64,000 bases of DNA from assembly GCF_014695975.1 (NCBI RefSeq), contig NZ_JACJPI010000012.1, positions 62,001-126,000 of the forward strand, written 5' to 3'. The DNA comes from Leptolyngbya sp. FACHB-321 (GTDB taxonomy: Bacteria > Cyanobacteriota > Cyanobacteriia > Leptolyngbyales > Leptolyngbyaceae). How positions within the stretch are numbered: position 1 is the stretch's first letter; each line of letters begins with the position of its first letter. The position numbers and the translations under genes were made by a program. The notes under the pieces are model-generated. The model worked only from the letters and a program-made list of their open reading frames with translations. It did no database searches and was not told where the DNA came from. Shown piece after piece: positions 18,284 through 27,661 of this stretch.

Positions 18284-20563
18284 TTAAGCAGCGGTATTTG
18301 CATAAACAAAAACAGGAACGCGCTTATAGGCAGGTGTGCCCGATCGCGTCTCGATTCTTGCCTTAAAAATCACATTCACTTCCGGGTAGAACATCACTGC
18401 CGCACCGGGACGCACAGCCCCATAAATCACTTCCACATTTTCGAGCTTGCCTGCATCACCCTGCACAGTGACTCGCTGATGTGCATCCAGACCTACAGAC
18501 TCCGCATCAAGGCGATTCATCAAAATACAGTTGCGGTGAGGAATCCCGCGATAGTGGTCACCAATTTTGTAAACCACTGTGTTGTGCTGTGAGTAGCTGC
18601 GCCCTGTCATCAGTGCCAGAGTGATACCTGGTGTTGATGCTGGTACGCCAAAGTCTTGTGGCTTTGGTAACGTCAGCGTGGGCAGTGGTGTGACAAACAT
18701 AGACGCTCTGCCCGACGGGGTGGCAAACTTCGGTTCCGTGAAAAGGCGTCCGTCGATCGTAAACTCTTCGTTTGTGTCATCGATCGCGCCAATTTTCTCG
18801 TACCCAGGAATGGTTTGAGCAATCAGTTGCCGCACATACTTGGTGTCCTGAAGTTTGCGCCAATCAACCGGCTCGTTGCCCAGAATACGATGAGCGATCG
18901 TGGTGAGAAACTCCACTTCCGAGATCAGATCTGCGTCCTTGAGATGGGTTTTGCCTTCGTCATTCAAGCGCACAAAATTGTTGCCCGATTCCACGGTCGT
19001 TTTATGGGGATTCTCAAAGCGATTCAATACGGGAATAACGATCGTGTTCTGTTTTGCCAACCCGTTAAAATGCCCCACATTCGGCTTAGTCGCCACATAG
19101 ATGACCGTTTCGATATTGCCGATCGCCCGTTTTGCCTCGGTCAAATCAGGGTTTGCGCCGTACAGGTTACCGCCCAGACAGAGTAACGTATCGACTTTGC
19201 CAGCATCGGCAGCCTCAATCAGATCGCGAGTGTGATAACCCTGAACCTTACTGAGGGGGCGTCCCAGCAGCGTTTCGAGCGCTTCCTGAATCTCCTTTTT
19301 GAGCTTAACAGTGACACCCATCGAGCCAAAGCCCTGCACGTTGGAATGTCCCCGCACGGGCATAGTGCCTGCCCCTTCTTTGCCCGCATTGCCTGTCATA
19401 AGAGCCGTGTTAGCGATGCTGACGACATTATCCACGCCGTTTTCGTGCTGGGTGATGCCCATTGCCCAACCGAAAACGACCCGTTCTGAGGTGCCAATGA
19501 TGGTCGCAGCTGCTGTGATTTCTGGTTGAGAGACACCGCAGATCTCGGTGATGGTATTCCATGTGGTCGATCGCGCCTGCTCTACTACTGCTTCCCATCC
19601 GTCGGCATGCGCTTTCAAATAGTCTTCTTTGACTAAGCCTTGCTCAAGCAGAGCTTTTTGAATGCCTGTAAAGAGCGCGACATCGCTACCAGGAATCGGT
19701 TGCAGGTAAAGGGACGAAATTTCAGCACCTTGCAACAAACGATCGGGAAAGGCAGGCGAGCCAAATTTCACCAACCCTGTTTCCATCATGGGGTTGATGA
19801 CGACGATCTTGGCACCACGATCGCGCAGTCGAATCAACTCATTCATCAAGCGAGGATGGTTGTACGCCGCGTTAGAGCCTGCCAAAACCACGCAGTCTGC
19901 CTTTTTCAGACTTTCCAGGCTCACCATTGATGTGCTGGTGCCAAAAACCTGCTTTAGCCCAACGGTAGAAGGCGCATGGCAAAGATCAGAACAGTCTGCA
20001 AGGTTATTTGAACCCATCGCCCGGATCATTAGTTGCAGCAGATATGCTGCCTCATTGGACGATCGCCCGGAGCTATAAGATGCCACTCGTTCCGGTGGCT
20101 TGCGAAAGGCGACTTCGACGATCCCATAAACCTCATCCCAGGAAAGCCGCTCATAGTGCGATTTGCCCGCACGCAAAATGACTGGAAAGCTCCATCGTCC
20201 CAGGCGATCGGCTTCCATTGATGTCAGCTGTTGCAGTTCACCAAGGCTGTGCGTCTCAAAAAATTGAGGGGCGATCGCAGGCTTCAGTTCCGACGAAATC
20301 GCCTCGACGCTTTTCATGCAGCGCTGGAGCTTTTCACCATCCTCATTGGTAAAACCTCCTTTCTGTCCTCCTGTCCCCCAGGCGCAGGACAAGCAGGCGC
20401 TGTTATGCAGCAACGTTTGCCACAGCTTCGGTCCTTCTGGCGATAGGGTATGTTTTGCCCAGTACTGAATGATCGAAGGACCACCGCCGATCGCGGGCGT
20501 TTCGTCATTTGTCTCATGAAACGGGGGAAGGGGCGGGATATTCTGTTGCGTCTCTGCATCCAT
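18284..20563 (-). CDS. FdhF/YdeP family molybdopterin oxidoreductase
   Basis: Molybdopterin-binding oxidoreductase of 759 residues, formate dehydrogenase H-like but of the YdeP branch. The N-terminus has C57 and C60 in NSACLSCAWG and C82 in QRCMKS, a reduced set compared with a classical Fe4S4 motif. Core segments include SSGRSSNEAAYLLQLM, ADCVVLAGSNAAYNHPRL, KIVVINPMMETGL and GNAGKEGAGTMPVRGHSNVQG. The C-terminal MopB-binding domain has LMTGRSYSQHNT. E. coli YdeP is linked to acid resistance, but true substrates are unknown. No other subunits are nearby, so electron partners are unclear. A small in-frame overlap with upstream DNA is absent and the start is well placed. Confidence 0.9.
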   Translation of the reverse strand: MDAETQQNIPPLPPFHETNDETPAIGGGPSIIQYWAKHTLSPEGPKLWQTLLHNSACLSCAWGTGGQKGGFTNEDGEKLQRCMKSVEAISSELKPAIAPQFFETHSLGELQQLTSMEADRLGRWSFPVILRAGKSHYERLSWDEVYGIVEVAFRKPPERVASYSSGRSSNEAAYLLQLMIRAMGSNNLADCSDLCHAPSTVGLKQVFGTSTSMVSLESLKKADCVVLAGSNAAYNHPRLMNELIRLRDRGAKIVVINPMMETGLVKFGSPAFPDRLLQGAEISSLYLQPIPGSDVALFTGIQKALLEQGLVKEDYLKAHADGWEAVVEQARSTTWNTITEICGVSQPEITAAATIIGTSERVVFGWAMGITQHENGVDNVVSIANTALMTGNAGKEGAGTMPVRGHSNVQGFGSMGVTVKLKKEIQEALETLLGRPLSKVQGYHTRDLIEAADAGKVDTLLCLGGNLYGANPDLTEAKRAIGNIETVIYVATKPNVGHFNGLAKQNTIVIPVLNRFENPHKTTVESGNNFVRLNDEGKTHLKDADLISEVEFLTTIAHRILGNEPVDWRKLQDTKYVRQLIAQTIPGYEKIGAIDDTNEEFTIDGRLFTEPKFATPSGRASMFVTPLPTLTLPKPQDFGVPASTPGITLALMTGRSYSQHNTVVYKIGDHYRGIPHRNCILMNRLDAESVGLDAHQRVTVQGDAGKLENVEVIYGAVRPGAAVMFYPEVNVIFKARIETRSGTPAYKRVPVFVYANTAA

Positions 20564-20753
20564 CGGGCTAACCTCTGCGTTGGGAACGATGGCTTCAAGC
20601 GGAGCAAATGTTCACTACAGCAGCACCGCGACAAAGCCCTTGCAATAGCAAGTTCCTCGATCGTTACATACATTCCCCTTTAGAGCTGTTTCTCTAGCGA
20701 CCCTAACGCAACAAAGGCTTGTCAAATGAACCATTAGAGAGAGCTACAAGCGG

Positions 20754-23114
20754 CTAATGGCTGCTAGTTTCCGCGTCAGTTGCCCTTTGTGTCGTTGCTG
20801 GTTGCTCATCAACCGTCGGTAACTGCACGGTAAATGTAGTGTGCCCAGAACCACTATTGACTGAAATTTTGCCACCTAAACAGTCTACCAATTTACTCAC
20901 TAACGCTAGCCCCAAGCCTGTACCGCCACGTTTCCACGGATCGGCTTGCGGCACTCGATAGAACTTTTCAAAGATGCGGGGCAATTCTGCGGCTGGAATT
21001 TCGGCACCCGAGTTATCAACGCTTAACTCAAAATATTGAGCGGTTAAATTGACGGATACTTTGATTGCACCATCAGGTGGCGTGTACTTACAGGCGTTGT
21101 TGACTAGCTCTACTACAATGCGTTCTAGGCTGGGCTGATCGGAAATTAGCGCAGGCAACTGGGGTGGTAAGTCCATTTGCAGGCTCTGCTGCTGGGTTTC
21201 GGCACGCTGGGAGAATGATTGAAGAATGGGCGGCAGCCAATCGCTGAGATCAATGGCTTCAGGGGTATAGGTTTGAGCACCCGCTTCTAAACGCTGGAGG
21301 TCGAGTAGATCGTTAATCAGGTCTGTTTCACGGGCACATTCATTTTGCAAAATTTGCAGGTAGCGATCAGTTGCCTCTTTAGAACGAGAGATTTTGAGCA
21401 TTTCGATCGCCATTTTGATGTTAGTCATGGGCGATCGCAGTTCGTGCGAGACAGTGCTGAGAAAATCGTCTTTAAGCTGTCCTACTCGTTGGAGTTCTGC
21501 TACCTGTTGGTATAACGTGGCTTCTACCTGCTTGCGAGGCGTAATATCTTCTATAACGACGAGAAAACCGTCGGCTCTATCAGGACTGGGACTTTGTAGT
21601 TGATAAACCAGCGGCTCTAGCTGTAGTTCAAACCAGCGATCGTCCTGCTGGCATTCTCTCACCTCCCTCACTTTGGTGGCTGTTTGCTGCTTTAGTCGTT
21701 GTAAATCAGCTTGCCACTGGTCTTCGCTGATCCAGTTTGGCACCAGATATTCACTTAACTGACTGCCGACCTCAGCCTGCAACCAATCTGCCGCTGCTGG
21801 ATTGCAGAACCAGATAACACCATCAAAATCAGCCGCTAACAAGCCGATCGATAGGTTACGAGCAATTGCTGCCTGTGTTGATTGAGAGCGGGCAAACAGC
21901 TCTGCTAACGCCGTCATGCGGGTGACACTCTGCAACAAACCCGCTTTCTGATAGGGGTGGGCATCTTTGCCTTCAATGGCATCTGGCAAGTGCGTGACAA
22001 GATCGGCTCGATGTCTTTGCCAGAGCTGCTGTACCTGTAGTTGCAGGCGAGTCGCTAAGCGCAGGCGATCGTTGAAGCTGATGGCAAGCGTGGTGAGGCT
22101 ACATAACCCTAGCGGTAGGACAACAGGCACCCAGTAGCCCAGATGGAACAGCCATAAACTAGCGACTCCCCAGCTAAATGACAGTCCTAACGAGATGAGA
22201 ATTTGGCTCGACTCGCGACGATCGCTCAACAGCAGGCTTAAGCCAGGACCCGCCAAACAGAGAATCAGCAAGGACCAGGTGAATGAAACGGGTTGCAGCG
22301 CATTTTGTTGCAGTAAGTTATTGACCACTGCCGCATTGAGGTACACACCAGTGACAGGTGGGTTGCGATCGAAGGGTGTACTCAGTGGGTCAAAACCAAC
22401 AGCAGTTAAGCCTACCAGGACAATCTTGCGTTGAAACGCCTGTGCCGGTACTCGTCCTTGAATCACATCGTTAAACGAATACTGCTGTAACGATTGGGCA
22501 CGTCCTGCCCAGTTAATCCATAGTGGTTGCGGGGTAGTTGGCAATGGCACTGAGGCTTGTACCAGTGTGTATGCCTGCGTTGCTGCTAATCCCAACGTCG
22601 GTATGTTGTTGTCAAAAAGATTGATTACACGAGTCAGCCCATCAGCATCCGTCCGGCTAAGAATATGTCCAGTGGCGATCGCAGCATTCTGCAAAGCGGG
22701 TACTGGTAGCAGAGGTAGCCCAGTGCTGTCCCGTGCTTGAGCCAGCACTACACGGCTCGATCGACTGATTGCTTGAGCAAGTTTGGCATCATCAGGGCTG
22801 GATTCAGACCAGATCAAGTCAATCACTACAACGCTTGGTGCAGTCGCTTCTTTTGCCGATAGAGTATTCAGCAGTTTCACATATTGCTGACGTGACCACG
22901 GAAACCGACCAAGCTGTTTAATACTGGCATCATCAATGGCTATGAGCACCAGGCGATCGTCCCACGCGCGTCCGCCTCTAAGCTGGAACAAAATGCTATA
23001 AGCTAGCTGCTCCAACGGTTGCAAGGCACCAAGAGACAGCAAAGCAGCGAAAACAAAGGCTGTCAAACTACCTGGAAGCAGCCGCCATGCAGCTCTACTG
23101 AAGCGCCAGTGCAT
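20754..23114 (-). CDS. CHASE2-domain membrane sensor histidine kinase
   Basis: Sensor kinase of 786 residues. A first membrane helix (about 16-38) is followed by an extracytoplasmic CHASE2 domain (about 45-270: DDRLVLIAIDDASIKQLGRFPW, VVVIDLIWSE, KIVLVGLTAVG). Three further helices (about 280-345) precede a PAS domain (about 415-530: GLLAADFDGVIWFCNPAA). HisKA carries His557 in VSHELRSPM, and the ATPase domain has NNACKYTPP and GGTGLGLAL. CHASE2 ligands are not known. Its start overlaps the 3' end of a broken fecR-like gene by 20 bases, so the two were probably translationally coupled. Loss of the FecR partner may alter how this kinase senses or is expressed. Confidence 0.93.
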   Translation of the reverse strand: MHWRFSRAAWRLLPGSLTAFVFAALLSLGALQPLEQLAYSILFQLRGGRAWDDRLVLIAIDDASIKQLGRFPWSRQQYVKLLNTLSAKEATAPSVVVIDLIWSESSPDDAKLAQAISRSSRVVLAQARDSTGLPLLPVPALQNAAIATGHILSRTDADGLTRVINLFDNNIPTLGLAATQAYTLVQASVPLPTTPQPLWINWAGRAQSLQQYSFNDVIQGRVPAQAFQRKIVLVGLTAVGFDPLSTPFDRNPPVTGVYLNAAVVNNLLQQNALQPVSFTWSLLILCLAGPGLSLLLSDRRESSQILISLGLSFSWGVASLWLFHLGYWVPVVLPLGLCSLTTLAISFNDRLRLATRLQLQVQQLWQRHRADLVTHLPDAIEGKDAHPYQKAGLLQSVTRMTALAELFARSQSTQAAIARNLSIGLLAADFDGVIWFCNPAAADWLQAEVGSQLSEYLVPNWISEDQWQADLQRLKQQTATKVREVRECQQDDRWFELQLEPLVYQLQSPSPDRADGFLVVIEDITPRKQVEATLYQQVAELQRVGQLKDDFLSTVSHELRSPMTNIKMAIEMLKISRSKEATDRYLQILQNECARETDLINDLLDLQRLEAGAQTYTPEAIDLSDWLPPILQSFSQRAETQQQSLQMDLPPQLPALISDQPSLERIVVELVNNACKYTPPDGAIKVSVNLTAQYFELSVDNSGAEIPAAELPRIFEKFYRVPQADPWKRGGTGLGLALVSKLVDCLGGKISVNSGSGHTTFTVQLPTVDEQPATTQRATDAETSSH

Positions 23115-23939
23115 ACGTCTTTGTTCTTCCTAGGGGCGTTGTAACAATTACCTGCATTCTCAGGTAAGACGGCATTGGGCGCAAGTCCGTTTGAAACACG
23201 CCTCGGCGATCGATTACTTGGGACACCCCGTCCACTGTAACACTATTGACTGGGTCAACCTGACCACGCAACCGCGCTAGCCGTACCCCTCGCTCGACAA
23301 TCGTTTTAAAGTTGTAGCGCAAGCTCGTATCATTCGTCAGTTTTACAGGTGTTGAGGGCACTTCTCTCGGCATCGTAAATTTTGCAAGCCCTGTGCCACA
23401 CCAACGGCTTGATCCTGCGCTGCTGTAACAACACTACCCTCTAGCACTGCTAGCCCTGTCTTGCCATTTGGCTGCACAGCAATGCCAAACTCAGTATCCC
23501 GTACTCCACTTAAGCTAACGGGAGTTTGAATCTCCAATTGCGAACCTTTGTTCGTGAAGGGACGCACTTGTAAACGCACATTACCCGTTGGCACTTCTAG
23601 ACGAGTAATCCGTCCGTTGTCAGTAGCAATATCTAGCTGTCGCACACGCAGAGTTGTTTTCTCCGACATTTCAACAGTGCCAACACCCGTATCCATAAAG
23701 AGGGTAGGAGTAGAGTGATTGCCAGAATTAAGACGATCGCCCACCGCTTGCAATCGATCGCCCACTGCTGCTCGTTGCATCCCTCCATGCTCAAAAGTCA
23801 CATTATTCGTTATCCGTTGCACTTGCAGTCAGCGATCGACCCGCACCTGTAGCAATTGCTGCGCCCCACTTTGCGCTGTAAGACATACCAGCACGGTTGC
23901 TCCAAAACCGATGCCCACCAGCATAGCCTGACACTTCAT
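23095..23939 (-). pseudogene. FecR-domain secreted protein, disrupted by nonsense codon and frameshift
   Basis: Reading from ATG at 23939 gives a signal-peptide-like start (MKCQAMLVGIGFGATVLVCL, then QSGAQQ) and VRVDR. An in-frame TGA follows at 23829-23831, where relatives usually have a Trp (my recollection, VRVDRW). The frame continues directly with LQVQRITNNVTF, then VGDRL, VRLQVRPFTN, ISLSGVRDTEFG-like FecR features, up to GLQN near 23383. There the sense continues in another frame as FTMPREVPSTPVKL to the stop at 23095. The switch needs one extra base in the AAAATTT stretch. Together the pieces form a complete FecR-domain protein of about 280 residues. Each break could be mutation or sequencing error. 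Confidence 0.8.
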
Positions 23940-24927
23940 GAATGCCTCTCTAACATATTTCTATAGTGGATTAGTCAGGATGATGTTGCACTGGGATATG
24001 AGGTAAGGGCGAGGCACATACTTATGGTTGGCACACTACACGTGCTAAGTGCTCCACACCAGAGAGCAGGACAGCACCATCGTTATTGAGTACATCTCAA
24101 CCTAAATGTATGCCCGACGATCTAGGGGGCATTGAAAAAGTTTAAGTTAAAGCGCGATCGTACTAACTGGCGCGATCGTCTATGCCAACAAAAACCCCGA
24201 CTTCTCCAAGAAACCGGGGCTTCGATGTCCTAATTTTCATGCTGGCAATCCGTATCAAAGTCCAGCAGCTTAATAACGTGCTCCTCGTTTGTGCAGCGAA
24301 GCAAGCAGTTGGGGGCGAACCTGCCTTGCCCAAAGGTCAAAATCAAACTCATTCGGATTACTGTTGTTGGACTCAACAGCTTTGCTTTGTTGGTTCTCTG
24401 CTTTGTTTTTCATACTGTTCCTGATCGCCGCTATCAATACTTTGAACTAAAACTGGATGTCTTGATCTATACCTCAGGGTAGGATATGCCCTGGTCTATG
24501 CAGTAAATGCAAGAGGAAAATGCGATTTAAGCATGATTCGTTCAAGCATGACGATTGTGCCTACTGCTATGCTCTGGTGCAGGCAATACTTTCTGTTTGC
24601 AAGTAACCTCCCTTTGCTTGACAATACGTTGACAAAGCTTGCCATCAGTCTGCTTACACAGCATTTTGTACCGTTGAGTACAGTCTGTACGATTGAATAC
24701 AGCATGATTCTAAACGTCTGCAACAGCGACTGTAGTTAAGTTTGTATGAATCTTCGATAAATTTAGGATGCCCAGGCCGCCAACCGCATCAACGTCTGAC
24801 CAATAAATTTTGTTGCTGAAAGTTTGTTGCCAAAAGTGGCTAGCGCTCCAAGCTTAAGCAGCCAACATTGCAGTTTAGAGCAAGGCAGCGTCAACTCTCA
24901 GTTGTAGACATCAACGCTATACGAAAT
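23940..24927. other. Long spacer without supported gene
   Basis: Nearly 1 kb between the fecR pseudogene and aroK, both on the minus strand. It holds a short palindromic repeat at 24188-24224. Several 60-80 codon frames occur on both strands, but none has a ribosome site or recognisable motif. One short plus frame ending near 24480 has a hydrophobic run (ALLVLCFVF), which is too little to call. No tRNA or terminator was seen. Confidence 0.6.
24188..24224 (+). repeat. Palindromic intergenic repeat
   Basis: The element has CCCCG, then CTTCTCCAAGAA, then CGGGG, so it can fold as an outer CCCCG/CGGGG stem with an inner TTCT/AGAA stem. Elements of this kind are widespread in cyanobacterial spacers. 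It has no T-run, so I do not call a terminator. Confidence 0.6.
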
Positions 24928-25467
24928 CTAGACGGATGGCTTAAGCGCTTGTTTGATCTGCTCGATCGCCCGTGTTGCCACTTCTTCTGGGGTTTCGGCA
25001 ACGTCATAGCGAATGTGTACATCGGCTTGAGCGTAGAGCGGTTGCCGTTGCTCCAAGAGTGCTTGAAGCTTGGTGGCTGGGTCAGCATCTTGTAACAACG
25101 GGCGGGTGGTATCTGCCTGTAGCCTTGTCTGGAGTTGCTCAACCGGAACATCTAGCCAAACGACAATGCCATGACGGAGATAACCCCAATTCTCGCGCTT
25201 CAGTACAATGCCGCCACCAGTGGCGATCGTCAGCCGCGTATAGGCGCATAGTTCGGCTAAAACCTGACTTTCCATCTGGCGAAACGCTTCTTCGCCTGAT
25301 TGAGCAAAAAGCTCAGCAATCGGCAGCCCCGTCACCTGCTCGACGACTGCGTCAGTATCCATAAAACGGTAGCCTAATTGCGCGGCTAGAAGCTTCCCAA
25401 CTGTTGTTTTACCTGCCCCCATCATGCCAATGAGGTAAACATTGCTGCCCTTAAGAAAATCGTTCAC
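24928..25467 (-). CDS. aroK: Shikimate kinase
   Basis: Cytosolic kinase of 179 residues that converts shikimate to shikimate 3-phosphate with ATP in the chorismate pathway. The P-loop GMMGAGKT is at 14-21. FMDTDAVVE provides the shikimate-binding Asp, with FRQMESQVL next, and TIATGGGIVLK is the Gly-rich substrate motif. RPLLQ in the lid region follows. Length is normal. It stands alone with a spacer of about 1 kb downstream and a repeat-filled spacer upstream. Confidence 0.95.
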   Translation of the reverse strand: MNDFLKGSNVYLIGMMGAGKTTVGKLLAAQLGYRFMDTDAVVEQVTGLPIAELFAQSGEEAFRQMESQVLAELCAYTRLTIATGGGIVLKRENWGYLRHGIVVWLDVPVEQLQTRLQADTTRPLLQDADPATKLQALLEQRQPLYAQADVHIRYDVAETPEEVATRAIEQIKQALKPSV

Positions 25468-25536
25468 ACGTCAATGCCTATACCATCCTGCTTTTGTCAG
25501 AATAGCGCGATGCGATCGTTTCTTGCTCCTCTTTTG

Positions 25537-25695
25537 TCTGGAATGGAGAGAGTGAGGGGATGGAAGGGTCGAAGGGTGAAGAAGTGGAAGAGTGAAGGGG
25601 TGAAAGAGCCAAGAAGTAGAAGGGGGAGCCGCTAGCTATTAAGTGTCAGTTTTTGCCTTTTGCCTTTTGCCCTTTGCCTTCTATCTTCTGCCCCA
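25537..25695 (+). repeat. Purine tract followed by pyrimidine tract
   Basis: Bases 25537-25627 are almost all purine, with units like GGAAGGGTGAA and GAAGTGGAAGA. Bases 25651-25695 are pyrimidine-rich, with TTTTGCC repeated three times. The two could form an imperfect fold-back. They lie upstream of the M15-like gene. Confidence 0.6.
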
Positions 25696-25749
25696 ACAAC
25701 CAACAACACTCTGTAACCTAGACCCTAGTACCCTACGTTCTTCGCCCCT

Positions 25750-27453
25750 ATGGGACAACTTACTCCTGAACAACGCCGTGTTTTGTATGTGCAAGAGGCT
25801 ACCCGATCAGGTGTACACAAAGCTATCCTTGCAGCACTCTATCAGGTACAAGCCAAACCTGCCCTTACGGATGGCGAAACTGGCTTGGGCATTGCGCCCG
25901 TACATCAAGTTGTGTTGGCGCAAGTTGATACCTTTGCTGCACAGGTGCAGTACGCTGCCAATACAATCCGCAGCCTCATCAATAACCTCACGCTTAACGG
26001 CTGGAACAGCGAGGCTTTGTGGAATGTCGAACAGGGGCGCTATACAGATAAATTTGTGCAAGCGATCGCGGCGGGTTACATTGCGCCTGCGAATGAGCCT
26101 GAGACAGCACTGCTAGAAGCAAGCGATCCAGGAGACCTTCTGGCGGCATACCTGAATGAACTGTCTCTAGAGGCTCAGGCAATTCGACTGCCATCTACGT
26201 TTACGTATCTCGATACGGCGTTGCTTGCCTTTGTAAAGCCTGTGCCCCACTGCTATTTCAGCCTGCCGCATCAACGTCATGCATTGCTGGAGGCAGTGCG
26301 CCTCTGGTGCCAGTTAGACACTCGTGCAGCCGCGATCGCCTCACTCAACATGGAGCTAGCAAGCACAGTTGAGACCGCAAGTCTAACGATCGCCGATGTC
26401 GCTAAACAGACTGATGCCAGGTTTGATGAAGTTAAGTTGGATGCAGCGTTGTTGCACTTTGTGCCACTCATGCTTGCCCATTATGCAGGGTATCCTCAAC
26501 AGCGAGAGGCATTGCTGCGCCTAACCCAGCTCTGGCAGCAATTAGAATCACGAGAAGCCGCGATCGCAGCACTAGCACAAACCCTTACCTCTGCGCTCAA
26601 CCCCAGCAGTATTGATGCGGCATTACTAGCGTTCGTCCAGCGTCTGCCCCAAACCTACGATCGCACAGGCGAGCAGCGGCATGCCTTTGTCGAAGCCTTT
26701 CGTCTCTGGCAACAACTTGATAGCCGTAGCGCTGCCCTGATGGCTTTGGGCGTAAACCCCGCTATTTTCACCGCTACTTCACCAAAGCAGACCGATATCA
26801 CGAACGCTGCTGTTCAGCTTGATCAGGCTCTGCTCAATTTTATCCATTGTCTGCCAGCTAACTATGAAGGTACGGCTGTTCAGCGTGACGCTTTACTGCA
26901 TTTGACCCAGCTTTGGCGATCGCTCACCACGCCAGAACTAGCCCTTCAGTCCCTCTTCCATGACTTGAAGCAGATGGCAGTTGCACGACGCGACACCCCC
27001 GAAGCGCCGCCCGTCCCTTTGCCCCTCATACCATCAGCGGCTTCTCATCGCTGGACGCACGAGACCCTTCAGCTCTATGCAGCCATTATTCCCAACGGCA
27101 GTTTTACTTGGGCAGAGGCAACTAGTGGTGGTATGCAAATGCCAACGAATCAAGCAGCCGTAGATGCGATCGTTCGCCTTGCCCAACTCATACAGCAGGT
27201 ACACGATCGTCTTAATCGCCCTTTACACATAACGACTTGGTATATAGCGAATGCTAACACCAGCAGCGCTAATCTTCCGTTCAGGCAGCACCAGCTTGGT
27301 GACGCATTAACCTTTTACTGCGAAGGGCTAACAGGAAATCAACTCTACTGGTTTCTCGATCCCTGGTGGACTGGAGGCTTAGGACGTTATGCTGCTTTTC
27401 CTTACCTCTGCTCAGTCGATGCCCAGAGCGATCGCACCCGTTGGCAGCGATAA
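25750..27453 (+). CDS. Four-repeat protein with degenerate C-terminal M15 peptidase domain
   Basis: Protein of 567 residues. After an N-terminal helical part come four repeats of about 46 residues at 154-199, 230-275, 288-333 and 357-402. Each starts (L/I)DxALLxFV and contains QRxAxxxxxxLWxxL before an Ala-rich end. The C-terminal part (434-567) follows the M15A-type D-Ala-D-Ala peptidase fold: FTWAEATSGG, RPLHITTWY, LGDALTFYCEGLTG and GGLGRYAAFP. The expected zinc ligands are only partly kept. His514 is present, but the Asp of GDAxD is Thr521 and the His of HxD is Ser555. I infer a non-catalytic cell-wall-binding or scaffold domain. No signal peptide is evident. Confidence 0.72.
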   Translation: MGQLTPEQRRVLYVQEATRSGVHKAILAALYQVQAKPALTDGETGLGIAPVHQVVLAQVDTFAAQVQYAANTIRSLINNLTLNGWNSEALWNVEQGRYTDKFVQAIAAGYIAPANEPETALLEASDPGDLLAAYLNELSLEAQAIRLPSTFTYLDTALLAFVKPVPHCYFSLPHQRHALLEAVRLWCQLDTRAAAIASLNMELASTVETASLTIADVAKQTDARFDEVKLDAALLHFVPLMLAHYAGYPQQREALLRLTQLWQQLESREAAIAALAQTLTSALNPSSIDAALLAFVQRLPQTYDRTGEQRHAFVEAFRLWQQLDSRSAALMALGVNPAIFTATSPKQTDITNAAVQLDQALLNFIHCLPANYEGTAVQRDALLHLTQLWRSLTTPELALQSLFHDLKQMAVARRDTPEAPPVPLPLIPSAASHRWTHETLQLYAAIIPNGSFTWAEATSGGMQMPTNQAAVDAIVRLAQLIQQVHDRLNRPLHITTWYIANANTSSANLPFRQHQLGDALTFYCEGLTGNQLYWFLDPWWTGGLGRYAAFPYLCSVDAQSDRTRWQR

Positions 27454-27661
27454 GATTAATCGTTAAGGTCGATCGTCAAGTAATGCTGTCCAGAATCCGT
27501 AATAAACGCTGGCTAGTAGTAGTAATGATTACAAACCGTTATCCCTGTTTACAGCACATCCTTTCCTCTACATTTCTCTGAAATTAGAACAGGCTAGTGA
27601 TGTGGAATGCGTTATTCAGGGAAAACTATAGTAGAATCCAAGCTTTCAATCCCTCACCGCC

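Noticed and set aside
18076-18309. A 77-codon minus frame overlapping the end of the molybdopterin enzyme
   Set aside because: Overlaps a real gene in a different frame, is rich in Arg, Leu and Cys, and lacks family features.
24291-24482. A 63-codon plus frame with a hydrophobic run
   Set aside because: No ribosome site, ends abruptly and has no recognisable domain. Probably chance.
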